Origin: Bryobacteraceae bacterium
Lineage (GTDB): Bacteria; Acidobacteriota; Terriglobia; Bryobacterales; Bryobacteraceae
Assembly (NCBI GenBank): GCA_029975915.1
Contig: JARKOC010000466.1
Location: forward strand, 62,001 to 126,000
Direction of reading: 5' to 3'
DNA length: 64,000 bases
A program made the translations under genes and the position numbers. The notes beneath the pieces were generated by a model. That model saw nothing but the letters and a program-made list of their open reading frames with translations, did not search any database and was not told where the DNA came from. The stretch's first letter is position 1. The number at the start of each line of letters is the position of its first letter. Below, in pieces: positions 26,516 through 34,450 of this stretch.

Positions 26516-27139
26516 ATGGAGTTACCCGACACAGAACGCGGCCAGCGCATCGCCATCTTCGGCGGAACCTTCGATCCCATCCACAACGCTCACGTGAGCA
26601 TCGCCAGAGAGGCGGCTGACAAGTTCGCGCTAGACCGTGTATTGTTTGTCACCGCGGGCAACCCGCCTCACAAAACAGAGGTAGAGACAGCCGCTTACCA
26701 TCACCGCCACAGGATGGTTGAACTGGCCTGCGAGACCGACGCGCGATTTGTCGCCTCCAGGCTCGAGGAGGGACTCGGCAAGAGTTATTCCATCCGGACG
26801 ATCAGGAAAGTGCGGGCCGGCTTGCGGCGCTCCGACCGGCTCTTCTTTCTGATCGGAGCTGACGCGTTCGCCGAGATCGGGACGTGGTACAAGGCGGGCG
26901 AAGTCATCACCGCTGTCGAATTTATCGTCGTCTCCAGGCCGGGTTATCAATACCCGGTTCCTGAGGCGGCAGTGGTCCACAGGTTGGAGACTCTGGCATT
27001 GCCGGTGTCCTCGTCGCAGATACGGTACCGCCTCCAGCACGGCCTGGGGGCAGGCGACCTGCCGGAGAATGTCGCCCGCTACGCCGAGGAGCATCACCTG
27101 TACAAGACGCCTATTGAGCGGAGTGAAACGCTGCCATGA
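26516..27139 (+). CDS. nadD: Nicotinate-nucleotide adenylyltransferase
   Basis: A 207-residue protein with the nucleotidyltransferase motif GGTFDPIHNAH, the substrate loop NPPHKTE, and the second motif VSSSQIRYRL near the C-terminus (normally ISSTxIR). It makes nicotinic acid adenine dinucleotide in NAD synthesis. Its ATGA end overlaps the start of the histidine kinase gene, so the two are coupled. Confidence 0.94.
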   Translation: MELPDTERGQRIAIFGGTFDPIHNAHVSIAREAADKFALDRVLFVTAGNPPHKTEVETAAYHHRHRMVELACETDARFVASRLEEGLGKSYSIRTIRKVRAGLRRSDRLFFLIGADAFAEIGTWYKAGEVITAVEFIVVSRPGYQYPVPEAAVVHRLETLALPVSSSQIRYRLQHGLGAGDLPENVARYAEEHHLYKTPIERSETLP

Positions 27140-28608
27140 CCGGCCGGATTTTCGCGAAACTGATCGGCGCCATGGTTCTGATCATGTTGGTTGCGTTGGG
27201 TGCGATCGACTTCTTGGCGTCGCGGATGACCGAGAGGGCCTACATCGATACCCTGACCAGCGAATTGACGGGCAAGGCCAGGATGCTCGTGGTCATGAAC
27301 AACCGGACGCTGGCGGGCGCCGGCGGGCAGGATCTCAAGGCGCTTGCCGCCGCAGCGGGGGGACGCATTACAGTCGTCCAGAGCAACGGTCTGGTGGTTC
27401 AAGATTCCGAAGCCAATGCGTCTACGATGGAGAACCACGGCCACCGGGCGGAAATCATTGAGGCACTTCAAGGCCGGACCGGGGTCAGCATTCGCCGCAG
27501 TCCGACCCTGGGCGCCGATTTTCTGTACGTGGCCGTGCCGCTCCAGGACGGCGCCCTGCGGCTGGCCCGGCCGCTGGATCAGGTCCAGAAGCAAATCCGC
27601 CAGATCCGCGTCAAACTTGCCGTCTATACCGGCATCGCATTCCTGCCGGCAATCCTGCTGGCGGCCTTGTTTGCGCGTTCGGTTTCAGCGAAGATGGGGG
27701 CCATTATCGACTATGCTTCGACGCTCGCCACTGGGGATTTCAAGCCCCGGCTCCCGGTTCGCGGCCATGACGAATTGGGCATCCTGGGCCGCCAGTTGAA
27801 CGAAACAGGACAGAAGCTCCAGACGATGTTCGAGGCTCTCGAACGCGAGCACGCCGAAATGGAGAAGGTCGAGCGTGTTCGCAAGGATTTCGTCATCAAC
27901 GTTTCGCACGAGTTGCGGACGCCGCTGGCCTCCATTCAGGGTTACACGGAGACGCTGCTCGACGGCGCCATAAACGATCAGGACAACAACGTTCGCTTCC
28001 TCCAGATCATCCAGCAGAACGCCGAGCGTCTGGGCCGGCTGACCGCCGATCTGTTGACCATTTCACGGGTCGAGTTGAAGACGCAGCGCTTCCAGTTCGC
28101 CTTGTATCCGGTGAAAGAGTTGCTGCGCGATTGTGTGGAGTCGATGCGTCCGATCGCGATGAAGAAGGAGATCGGATTGTCACTGGAGGTCGAGGGCGGC
28201 GAGCCGGTCGCGTATTGTGACTCCGAAGCGGTCCACCAGATCATGAGCAACTTGATCGACAATGCAATCAAATACACGCCGGAAAGCGGCTTGGTTAAGG
28301 TCGCGGCGAGGAGCGTGGATGGATGCGTCGAGATCAAGGTCTGCGACACCGGAATGGGCATCCCAGCGGAGGATCTGCCGAGGCTCTTCGAGCGGTTCTA
28401 TCGCGTCGACAAGGCGCGCTCACGCGAGCTTGGGGGAACTGGTTTGGGGCTGGCCATCGTCAAGCACCTGGTCAAAGCGCAGTCGGGCGAAGTCTGGGTC
28501 GAGAGCAGTTTGGGGAGTGGATCGACGTTCACCTTCACCCTTCCGTCGCAGGCTCCCCTCAAAGACCGCGCGAAGGATGCGATTCAGGCAGAGTTCATCG
28601 AATCGTAA
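27136..28608 (+). CDS. Membrane sensor histidine kinase, PhoR-like
   Basis: A 490-residue protein. Transmembrane segments lie at about 8-28 and 162-181, enclosing a 130-residue sensor region. A HAMP domain follows (about 182-235), then the dimerisation domain with His258 in NVSHELRTPLAS, and the ATPase domain with the N box NLIDNAIKY, G1 DTGMGIP and G2 GGTGLGLAI. The lack of a PAS domain distinguishes it from some PhoR proteins. It overlaps nadD by four bases and is followed after 49 bp by its regulator. The signal sensed is unknown; a phosphate role is only inferred from kinship. Confidence 0.9.
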   Translation: MTGRIFAKLIGAMVLIMLVALGAIDFLASRMTERAYIDTLTSELTGKARMLVVMNNRTLAGAGGQDLKALAAAAGGRITVVQSNGLVVQDSEANASTMENHGHRAEIIEALQGRTGVSIRRSPTLGADFLYVAVPLQDGALRLARPLDQVQKQIRQIRVKLAVYTGIAFLPAILLAALFARSVSAKMGAIIDYASTLATGDFKPRLPVRGHDELGILGRQLNETGQKLQTMFEALEREHAEMEKVERVRKDFVINVSHELRTPLASIQGYTETLLDGAINDQDNNVRFLQIIQQNAERLGRLTADLLTISRVELKTQRFQFALYPVKELLRDCVESMRPIAMKKEIGLSLEVEGGEPVAYCDSEAVHQIMSNLIDNAIKYTPESGLVKVAARSVDGCVEIKVCDTGMGIPAEDLPRLFERFYRVDKARSRELGGTGLGLAIVKHLVKAQSGEVWVESSLGSGSTFTFTLPSQAPLKDRAKDAIQAEFIES

Positions 28609-28657
28609 CGCAGTTGTAACCGTTCATGACTGATCTTGGAAGAGTAACGGAAAGCTC

Positions 28658-29365
28658 ATGAAGAAGATTCTGCTCATTGAAGATGACACCGACCTCTACG
28701 CGTTGTTGAAGTACAACCTTGAGAAAGAAGGTTTCCAAATGGTTGGCGCCCAGACCGGCAAGGGCGCGGTGGAGCTATGCCGCCGGGAACGGCCGGACCT
28801 GGCAATCCTCGACATCATGCTGCCCGACTCGGACGGGCTGGATATCTGCAAGGGCATCCGGTCTCACCCCGAGCTTGCACATATCCCGATCATCTTCCTG
28901 ACGGCCCGGGCGTCGGAGACCGACCGCATTGTCGGCCTCGAACTGGGTGCGAACGACTACATCGTCAAACCGTTCTTCGTGCGGGAGTTGATTGCCCGGA
29001 TCAAGATTCAGTTCCGGGTGCAAGCCAAGCCGGCACGCACTCTCAAATCCGGAGGTCTCGAACTCGACCGGACATCGTGCCGGGTGTCTCTCAACGGGAC
29101 TCCGCTTTCGCTCACTGCCACTGAGTTCAGGCTGCTCGAATTCCTGATGAGCCGGCCCGGCGTGGTTTTTTCCCGGGAGCAACTGCTCGATTCGGTCTGG
29201 GGACAGGACCGCGCCGTGACCGACCGCACAGTGGATGTCTACATCCTCCGGCTGCGGCAGAAGATCGAACTCGATCCATCCGGTCCGCAGCAGATCCGTT
29301 CGGTGCGCGGCTTCGGTTACAGCTTCAATGAGGCGCCTGCGGAAGCAGGTCACGCTACGGTGTGA
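28658..29365 (+). CDS. PhoB/OmpR-type response regulator
   Basis: A 235-residue protein with a receiver domain (acidic pocket IEDDTD, phospho-acceptor Asp52 in LAILDIMLP, switch Thr in FLTARA, and Lys in YIVKPFFVRE) and a C-terminal winged helix (LTATEFRLLEFLM, RTVDVYILRLRQKIE, RSVRGFGYSF). It is the partner of the upstream kinase. A PhoB identity is likely by sequence but the regulon is not visible. Confidence 0.92.
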   Translation: MKKILLIEDDTDLYALLKYNLEKEGFQMVGAQTGKGAVELCRRERPDLAILDIMLPDSDGLDICKGIRSHPELAHIPIIFLTARASETDRIVGLELGANDYIVKPFFVRELIARIKIQFRVQAKPARTLKSGGLELDRTSCRVSLNGTPLSLTATEFRLLEFLMSRPGVVFSREQLLDSVWGQDRAVTDRTVDVYILRLRQKIELDPSGPQQIRSVRGFGYSFNEAPAEAGHATV

Positions 29366-29377
29366 AGCCACTGCGAA

Positions 29378-29442
29378 TTGACATGCCAGTTTCCTTTGGT
29401 TGAGATGAGCTTTCTGGTGTAGAGTGAGATACACCAAGGAGG
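29378..29442 (+). promoter_or_regulatory. Promoter and leader hairpin of the aldo/keto reductase gene
   Basis: TTGACA (29378-29383), a 17-bp spacer and TGAGAT (29401-29406) form a sigma-70-like promoter; the -10 is weak. GGTGTA (29416-29421) and TACACC (29430-29435) can form a small hairpin directly before the Shine-Dalgarno AAGGAGG (29436-29442). Confidence 0.5.
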
Positions 29443-29450
29443 TTCAACTC

Positions 29451-30467
29451 ATGAACAGACGCGGATTCCTGGGAGCAGGACTGGCGGGAGCAACGGTTGC
29501 AGCCGTTCCGGCCGTTTCCGGCGCTGCCAAGCATGCAATGCCTTACAACCCGAGGACCGAGAAGGCAATGCCGATGCACAATCTCGGGCGCACCGGCTAC
29601 AGGGTGGGCATCCTGAGCCTTGGCGGACAGGCGACGCTGGAGGTCGCCGGGCGCGAGGCTGAAGCCGAGCAGATCATCAACCGGGCGATCGACCTCGGGA
29701 TCAACTACATCGACTCAGCGGCAGGCTACGGCAAGGGAGTCAGCGAGAAGAACATTGGCCGGGTGATCGAATCGCGGCGCAAGGAGGTCTGGGTTACCAG
29801 CAAAACCGCCGACCGGACCTACGACGGGTCGATGAAGATTCTCGAACAGACGCTGAAGAACATGCAGACAGATCACCTGGACTTGTGGCAGATCCATAAT
29901 CTCCAGACTCAAGCGCAACTCGATCAGATCTTCGCACCGGATGGGGCCATGAAGGCGCTAGAGCAGGCGCGGTCGCAGGGCATGACAAACTTTCTTGGCG
30001 TCACGGGCCACTTCGAACCAAATGTGCTGGCCGATGCCATCAAGCGATTCCCATTCGACACTTTGCTGCTCGCCATCAATGCCGCGGACCGCCACTATCT
30101 GAGCTTCCTTGAACACCTCCTACCGCTGGCGCAGGAACTGAAAATGGGTACGATTTCGATGAAGGTCGCCACGCGGGGAAGGGTCCTGTCGACGTGGACG
30201 CCGCCACCCGCCGACCAGCAACCCGCTTCAGCGAGGACATCCAAGCCGGGCACGCTGACCATCGAAGAGGCCTTGTCCTATAACCTGTCGCTGCCGGTGA
30301 GCACGACCATCATTGGCGTCGATTCGATCGCACAGCTTGAGCAAAATGTGAAGCTGGCCTCGACGTTCACGCCACTGAGCGAGGCCCAGATGCGGGCGCT
30401 CGAAAAAAGGACACTGCCGATTGTCCGTCAGGCTCTTTACTTCCGGCGTTGGGAGCTTGGGGCGTAG
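29451..30467 (+). CDS. Aldo/keto reductase, Tat-exported
   Basis: A 338-residue protein. The N-terminus MNRRGFLGAGLAGA is a Tat signal. The catalytic tetrad is complete: Asp in NYIDSAAGYG, Tyr in the same segment, Lys in VTSKTADR and His in WQIHN. AAGGAGG lies at good spacing before the ATG. Export through Tat implies folding with the nicotinamide cofactor in the cytoplasm. It has its own promoter and precedes the VOC gene. The substrate is unknown. Confidence 0.87.
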   Translation: MNRRGFLGAGLAGATVAAVPAVSGAAKHAMPYNPRTEKAMPMHNLGRTGYRVGILSLGGQATLEVAGREAEAEQIINRAIDLGINYIDSAAGYGKGVSEKNIGRVIESRRKEVWVTSKTADRTYDGSMKILEQTLKNMQTDHLDLWQIHNLQTQAQLDQIFAPDGAMKALEQARSQGMTNFLGVTGHFEPNVLADAIKRFPFDTLLLAINAADRHYLSFLEHLLPLAQELKMGTISMKVATRGRVLSTWTPPPADQQPASARTSKPGTLTIEEALSYNLSLPVSTTIIGVDSIAQLEQNVKLASTFTPLSEAQMRALEKRTLPIVRQALYFRRWELGA

Positions 30468-30511
30468 GACGGGCCGGCGGTGATATGGTGGAGTCCGGAA
30501 GGACTTCATCC

Positions 30512-30886
30512 ATGATCAAAGGCATCGAACATACGGCCATCGCCGCAAAAGATCCGGCGGCCCTCGCGCAGTGGTACGAGGAGACGCTGGGTTTTGTCAT
30601 CAACTACCGCGGCAAGACCGCATTTTTCGTGAAAGCGCCCGACGGGACGATGCTCGAAATCATCACCGCCGAGGCCGAGGGCGGGCCGAACGAAATGAAA
30701 TCGGCCGGATTGCGGCATCTGGCGCTGACAACCGAGGGCTTCGAGGCCGAATACGAGCGGCTGAAATCGCTCAACGTCAAATTTCTTACTGAGCCGGAAA
30801 TCCGAAGCGGGAACAAGGTGATCTTCTTTGCCGATCCGGAGGGGACGATCCTGCACTTGATCGAGCGCGGTGCGCCGATGGCGTGA
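30512..30886 (+). CDS. VOC-family (glyoxalase/dioxygenase-like) protein
   Basis: A 124-residue protein of one VOC domain pair. It has IEHTAIAAKDPAALAQWY at the start (metal-ligand His), LRHLALTT in the middle and FFADPEGTILHLIE at the end, giving possible metal ligands His, His and Glu. GGAAGGA precedes the ATG. Such proteins include glyoxalase I, dioxygenases and fosfomycin-resistance enzymes, and no finer assignment is possible. It converges on the next gene. Confidence 0.82.
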   Translation: MIKGIEHTAIAAKDPAALAQWYEETLGFVINYRGKTAFFVKAPDGTMLEIITAEAEGGPNEMKSAGLRHLALTTEGFEAEYERLKSLNVKFLTEPEIRSGNKVIFFADPEGTILHLIERGAPMA

Positions 30887-30933
30887 CCGGCGCCGGACGG
30901 CGCTGAATAGAAGGGCTGACGGAAGGCGTCCCA

Positions 30934-31545
30934 TCATGAGTGCCCGCGTTTTCGCGGGTATACGAGTTGCACTTTGCATTCACAGCCAGTGGGATTCTGC
31001 GATGCCGCGCTGGCGGCGTGGGTTTTGGGGTGCTTCGAGAGGAATTTCAGGTGGGCGAAGAGGGGTTTTAACCTGACGGCGGGCGGGATGTGGGCGGGGA
31101 GGGCGGCTGTTTTGTTCGTGGCGAGAAGGGCGCGTTCCTGCTGTATCTGCTTGAGTTGATTGAGGCTGCGGAATAGGAGCCGCTCGTGGGAGCCGCGGTA
31201 GCGGGCCAGTTTTTCGCTGCGACCAAACGAACCGGGCGCGCCGAGGTCGATTTCGGCGAAGAGCTCCATTTCGCGGATTTTGTAAAGCTGCCAGGCGGCG
31301 AAGATGACCATGTCGAGCAGGGTCGATTCGATGGCGCCGGAGGGGCGGTATTCGTCGAGGTATTGTTTGCGGAGGGCATCGTAGGCGGCGCGGAGTTCGG
31401 GGGCGACGGCGTTGTCGAGCTTCTTTGCCCGGAGGCCGTGTTTGAGGGCGTTGCGGGAAGAGCGGGCTTTGCCGGTGGGGGTGCGGGGGCCGGGGGAGAG
31501 CTGAGCGTTGGTGCGGTTGGCGGTGGTCTGCGCTGCGGTTGCCAT
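30934..31545 (-). CDS. Conserved acidobacterial protein with the GPRTPTGKARSSRNALKHGL motif, function unknown
   Basis: A 203-residue basic, helical protein. The N-terminal motif (NRTNAQLSPGPRTPTGKAR then NALKHGLRAK) recurs in proteins that I recall as multi-copy in Acidobacteria and some Planctomycetes; this is from memory. It has no signal peptide or membrane segment. AAAGGAAAC precedes the ATG. It sits at the edge of a mobile island (IS256 relic and RAYT), and a phage- or transposon-related role is possible but not shown. The 3' end contains a strong hairpin CCCGCG-TTTT-CGCGGG (30943-30958) within the last codons. Confidence 0.6.
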   Translation of the reverse strand: MATAAQTTANRTNAQLSPGPRTPTGKARSSRNALKHGLRAKKLDNAVAPELRAAYDALRKQYLDEYRPSGAIESTLLDMVIFAAWQLYKIREMELFAEIDLGAPGSFGRSEKLARYRGSHERLLFRSLNQLKQIQQERALLATNKTAALPAHIPPAVRLKPLFAHLKFLSKHPKTHAASAASQNPTGCECKVQLVYPRKRGHS

Positions 31546-31951
31546 GAATCGGTTTCCTTTCCGAAAAGAAAAAGCCCCGCCGCGGAAGGCGCGGAAGGGC
31601 GTGAGGGCGGGCTGAGCCGTCCATGGGCAGAATAGCAGGCGGGGGCAAGGGGGCAGGGTGATGTGGAGGGCTAAGATCGGGGATTGATTGGGATTTCTGA
31701 GAGGAAAAGAAATCGATTAGCGGTGTGAACGCAGACGGCTGGGATTGCGGTTTCGGGGACGCTGGCACCCGTCCCAGATGGAAAAGTTGCAGAGAATTCG
31801 GGTGCTGGAAGGATGGCCCGGGCGACGGTCGCGGTGGAGAGAATGTGGAGTGGCGGTGGCGGTTACGCTTCAGAAGTTCAGCAAAAACAGGAGATGGGTC
31901 ATGCTAGACCTTTCACATATCCGTTAGTGGCGGAAAGAAAGGAAAGGACAG
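31546..31951. other. Intergenic stretch, 406 bp
   Basis: No gene is supported. Near the left end a 5-bp stem (CCGCG/CGCGG, 31580-31594) precedes a minus-strand T-rich run ending close to the KHGL-protein start and might act as a terminator or attenuator. The right part leads into the IS256 relic and may contain the old element's left end; I cannot define its inverted repeat. Confidence 0.4.
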
Positions 31952-32134
31952 ATGACCCGAAAGAAGGATAGCGCGAAGAAGGTGGATTGGAAAGCTGTGA
32001 TGGGCGGCCAGGAGGATTTCCTGCGGCCGCTGGTCGAGGAGATCGTTCAGCAGGTGCTTGAAGCTGAGATGGACGAGGCGCTATGCGCCAGCAAGAGCGA
32101 GCGCACCTCGGGCCGGCTCGGTAAACCGGGATAA
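31952..32134 (+). pseudogene. IS256-family (mutator-type) transposase remnant, N-terminus only
   Basis: The 60-codon frame contains DFLRPLVEEIVQQVLEAEMD, then EALCASKSERTSGRLG, which is the start of IS256-family transposases. The frame then runs into AAACCGGGATAA, the first bases of a REP-like repeat, and stops. The DDE catalytic domain is absent. The remnant was apparently cut by arrival of the RAYT/REP unit or by recombination at its edge. Confidence 0.75.
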
Positions 32135-32165
32135 ACCGGGACAGGGACACAATACCCCTTTTCTA
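32121..32165 (-). repeat. Left REP-like repeat flanking the RAYT gene
   Basis: AAACCGGGACAGGGACACAA and on to CCCCTTTTCT is an inverted, slightly diverged copy of the 36-bp repeat right of the RAYT gene. A short partial unit GTAAACCGGGA precedes it. Confidence 0.75.
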
Positions 32166-32191
32166 ATCGCGTAGGAACCACAATTTCCTTC

Positions 32192-32884
32192 CTATCCAAC
32201 GGCCTGATTGGTGTTGGCCCTTGGGGGCCGGCCTGGCGGCCGGAAGTCCAGGCCGCGCCCGCAAGCTTTCTCCAACTCCCCGACCCAGGCACGTTCGCCT
32301 ATCGGCAGTCCCCGCCGCGAAGCTTCCCGGAAACGGTCGCGCCATCCTTCCTCTTCCAATCCAACCGCTAGAACCTCTTCCCAACGCTCTGGACTATACC
32401 ACCTTCTCCACGGATCGAACTCGACTCGGAGCATCTCATCATAGCCCCGCAGGTGAGCCGCCGCACTCGACCAAACGAACTCACCGGCGCGCTCAACGAG
32501 ATTTGCCCTCAACGGGTTACGCTCCACATATGCGATCGCGCGAACCGCGTGGCTATCGTCCATCGGGCATGAGTAGTATCTCTCCTGCCAGAGATGGCCT
32601 ATGGCCCTCAACTTCAGGTTGACATACCTGGCATAGTCCGCCTGCAACCGGCCGAATACCCTCGCCAGACTCTGTGTCCTGGAGGGCACCACTACGACGT
32701 GAACGTGGTTCGGCATCAGGCAGTAGGCCAGCACGCGAGTGCCATATTCGGCGCAGTAGGCAAACATCCGGTCCAGGTAGGCCAACCGGTCCTCGTCAGA
32801 GAAGAATACTTGTTGGCGGTTGTTGCCCCGCTGTGTGACATGGTGCGCCACACCCGGCAACACCAGCCTCGCTCTCCTCGGCAT
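32192..32884 (-). CDS. REP-associated tyrosine transposase (RAYT, Y1/IS200-like)
   Basis: A 230-residue single-domain HUH nuclease (Transposase_17 type). The start MPRRARLVLPGVAHHVTQRG is typical, the metal-binding HUH motif is in CLMPNHVHVVVV, and the candidate catalytic Tyr is in DYARYVNLK. HLWQERYYSCPMDD and AYVERNPLRANLV are also family hallmarks. It is flanked by inverted copies of a 36-bp repeat, as is usual for RAYTs that mobilise REP sequences. The gene appears intact. Confidence 0.9.
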   Translation of the reverse strand: MPRRARLVLPGVAHHVTQRGNNRQQVFFSDEDRLAYLDRMFAYCAEYGTRVLAYCLMPNHVHVVVVPSRTQSLARVFGRLQADYARYVNLKLRAIGHLWQERYYSCPMDDSHAVRAIAYVERNPLRANLVERAGEFVWSSAAAHLRGYDEMLRVEFDPWRRWYSPERWEEVLAVGLEEEGWRDRFREASRRGLPIGERAWVGELEKACGRGLDFRPPGRPPRANTNQAVG

Positions 32885-32922
32885 CTCCTACATCTTGTGG
32901 TTGCGCGCCCTGATTTCTCTCC

Positions 32923-33018
32923 CAGAAAAAGGTACATTGTGTTCCTGTCCCGGTTTGGCAGAAAAAGGTACATTGTGTTCCTGTCCCGGTTTGGTCTTGT
33001 GTTCCTGTCCCGGTTTGG
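32923..33018 (+). repeat. Right REP-like array: two perfect 36-bp tandem copies plus a partial copy
   Basis: Copies lie at 32923-32958 and 32959-32994, with a 22-bp partial copy at 32997-33018 and a trailing fragment TCCCGGTTCGG. Each starts CAGAAAAAGGTACATTGTG and ends CCTGTCCCGGTTTGG. The left flank of the RAYT gene carries the inverted version. Direct abutment without spacers argues against CRISPR. Confidence 0.85.
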
Positions 33019-33034
33019 TCCCGGTTCGGAAGTG

Positions 33035-33072
33035 GCGGAGTCAAGGGACTCCGCGCGGACCTGGGGGTCCGC
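33035..33072. repeat. Two adjacent perfect hairpins
   Basis: GCGGAGTC-AAGG-GACTCCGC (33035-33054) is followed directly by GCGGACC-TGGG-GGTCCGC (33055-33072). Both stems are perfect (8 and 7 bp). They follow the REP array and may be another palindromic repeat family or the end of the mobile unit. Confidence 0.6.
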
Positions 33073-33092
33073 CTTCCGGACCTCGACAGGAG

Positions 33093-33110
33093 TGCCTGCG
33101 CTACGAGTGG
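33093..33110 (+). repeat. Dispersed 18-bp repeat, copy 1
   Basis: TGCCTGCGCTACGAGTGG matches 16 of 18 positions of the sequence at 41108-41125. In both places it follows a CAGG/CCTG or GCAGGCA/TGCCTGC hairpin, which suggests a common short interspersed element. Confidence 0.45.
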
Positions 33111-33211
33111 CTGGGGCGGGACGAGTTGGGGAGGCTTTGGCAGGCCCCGAATTCGGGTGACAGTGGCCGGGGCCTACGCGTAAGATCAATGGAGCCCGCA
33201 CCGGAGTAGAC

Positions 33212-34450
33212 GTGGGAGCCGATCCGCTACGAGACAACCGCACGACAGCCGCCGCGCCAAGTTATCGCTGGACGGTGGTGGCTCTGCTGTTTGCCGCCAC
33301 GACGATCAACTACATCGACCGGCAGGTGCTGGGGCTGCTGGCGCCGGTGCTGGAGACCGAGATCGGGTGGTCGGAGGCCGAATACGGGCTGGTGGTGAGT
33401 TCGTTCAGCGCAGCGTATGCGCTGGGGTTGCTGATCTTTGGTCGATTCATCGACCGGATTGGCACACGCGCCGGGTATGCGGCGGCGATCGCTGTGTGGA
33501 GCATCGCCGCGATGGCGCACGCAGGGGCGAGGTCGGCGGCGGGGTTCGCCGCGGCGCGGTTTGGATTGGGATTGGGCGAGGCGGGCAACTTTCCTGCGGC
33601 AAACAAAGCGGTGGCCGAATGGTTTGAGGGCAAAGACCGGGCCTTCGCCGTGGGGTTGTTCAACTGCGGGTCGAACGTGGGCGCGATCCTGACACCGCTG
33701 GCCGTGCCGTGGATCACGTTGAATTATGGGTGGCAGGCGGCATTCCTTATCACGGGCGCGCTGGGGATCGTCTGGCTCGCCGGTTGGCTGGTGCTGTACC
33801 GGGAGAGGCCGCAGGCGCAGCAAGCGGGCGTGTCGTGGCGAGCTCTACTAAAACACCGTGCGGTGTGGGCGCTGGTAATCTGCCGATTCCTGACTGATCC
33901 AGTGTGGTGGTTCTACCTCTATTGGGCGCCGAAGTTCCTGCACTCGAAGCATGGACTCGACCTAATGCAACTCGGGCCGCCGTTGATCGTGATTTACCTG
34001 GCTGCGGACGGAGGCAGCTTGTTCGGCGGGTGGCTCTCGTCACACTGGATCCGGTGCGGGTGGACACCGAACAAGGCGCGGAAGCTGGCGATCCTTGTGT
34101 GCGCGCTGATGGTGGTCCCGACGATTTTCGCACCGCGGGCGGCGGAGTTGTGGCAGGCGGTCCTGTTGATCAGCATGGCGGCGGCAGGACATCAAGGTTG
34201 GGCGGCGAATATGTTCGCGCTCATTTCTGATATCTTCCCGGCGCGGGCGGTGAGTTCGGTGACTGGTATCAGCGGATTCGGCGGGGCATTGGGCGGGATC
34301 TTCGCGGCGGGCGCGACCGGATTCCTGCTGGAGGCGACCGGCAGCTACCAGATCATGTTTCTGTTCGCGGGGTCGTCGTATCTTGTCATTCTCGGCATCC
34401 TGCACGCGCTGGTCCCGCGTGTGGAAACTCTCAAGGAGCTTTCGTCATGA
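33212..34450 (+). CDS. MFS transporter of the anion:cation symporter (hexuronate, ExuT-like) family
   Basis: A 412-residue protein with about 12 hydrophobic segments. It has the ACS-family N-terminus TTINYIDRQVLGLLAP, the loop-2 motif GRFIDRIGTRAGY, and RFGLGLGEAGNFPAANKAVAEW in helix 4. ExuT-like members import glucuronate and galacturonate with protons. Its end overlaps the next gene by four bases. It lies far from the KDPG aldolase cluster, but the two could serve the same pathway. Confidence 0.85.
   Translation: MGADPLRDNRTTAAAPSYRWTVVALLFAATTINYIDRQVLGLLAPVLETEIGWSEAEYGLVVSSFSAAYALGLLIFGRFIDRIGTRAGYAAAIAVWSIAAMAHAGARSAAGFAAARFGLGLGEAGNFPAANKAVAEWFEGKDRAFAVGLFNCGSNVGAILTPLAVPWITLNYGWQAAFLITGALGIVWLAGWLVLYRERPQAQQAGVSWRALLKHRAVWALVICRFLTDPVWWFYLYWAPKFLHSKHGLDLMQLGPPLIVIYLAADGGSLFGGWLSSHWIRCGWTPNKARKLAILVCALMVVPTIFAPRAAELWQAVLLISMAAAGHQGWAANMFALISDIFPARAVSSVTGISGFGGALGGIFAAGATGFLLEATGSYQIMFLFAGSSYLVILGILHALVPRVETLKELSS

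Noticed and set aside
32923..33018. Tandem 36-bp repeats that could be mistaken for a CRISPR array
   Set aside because: The copies abut without spacers, only two are complete, and an inverted copy lies across the RAYT gene.
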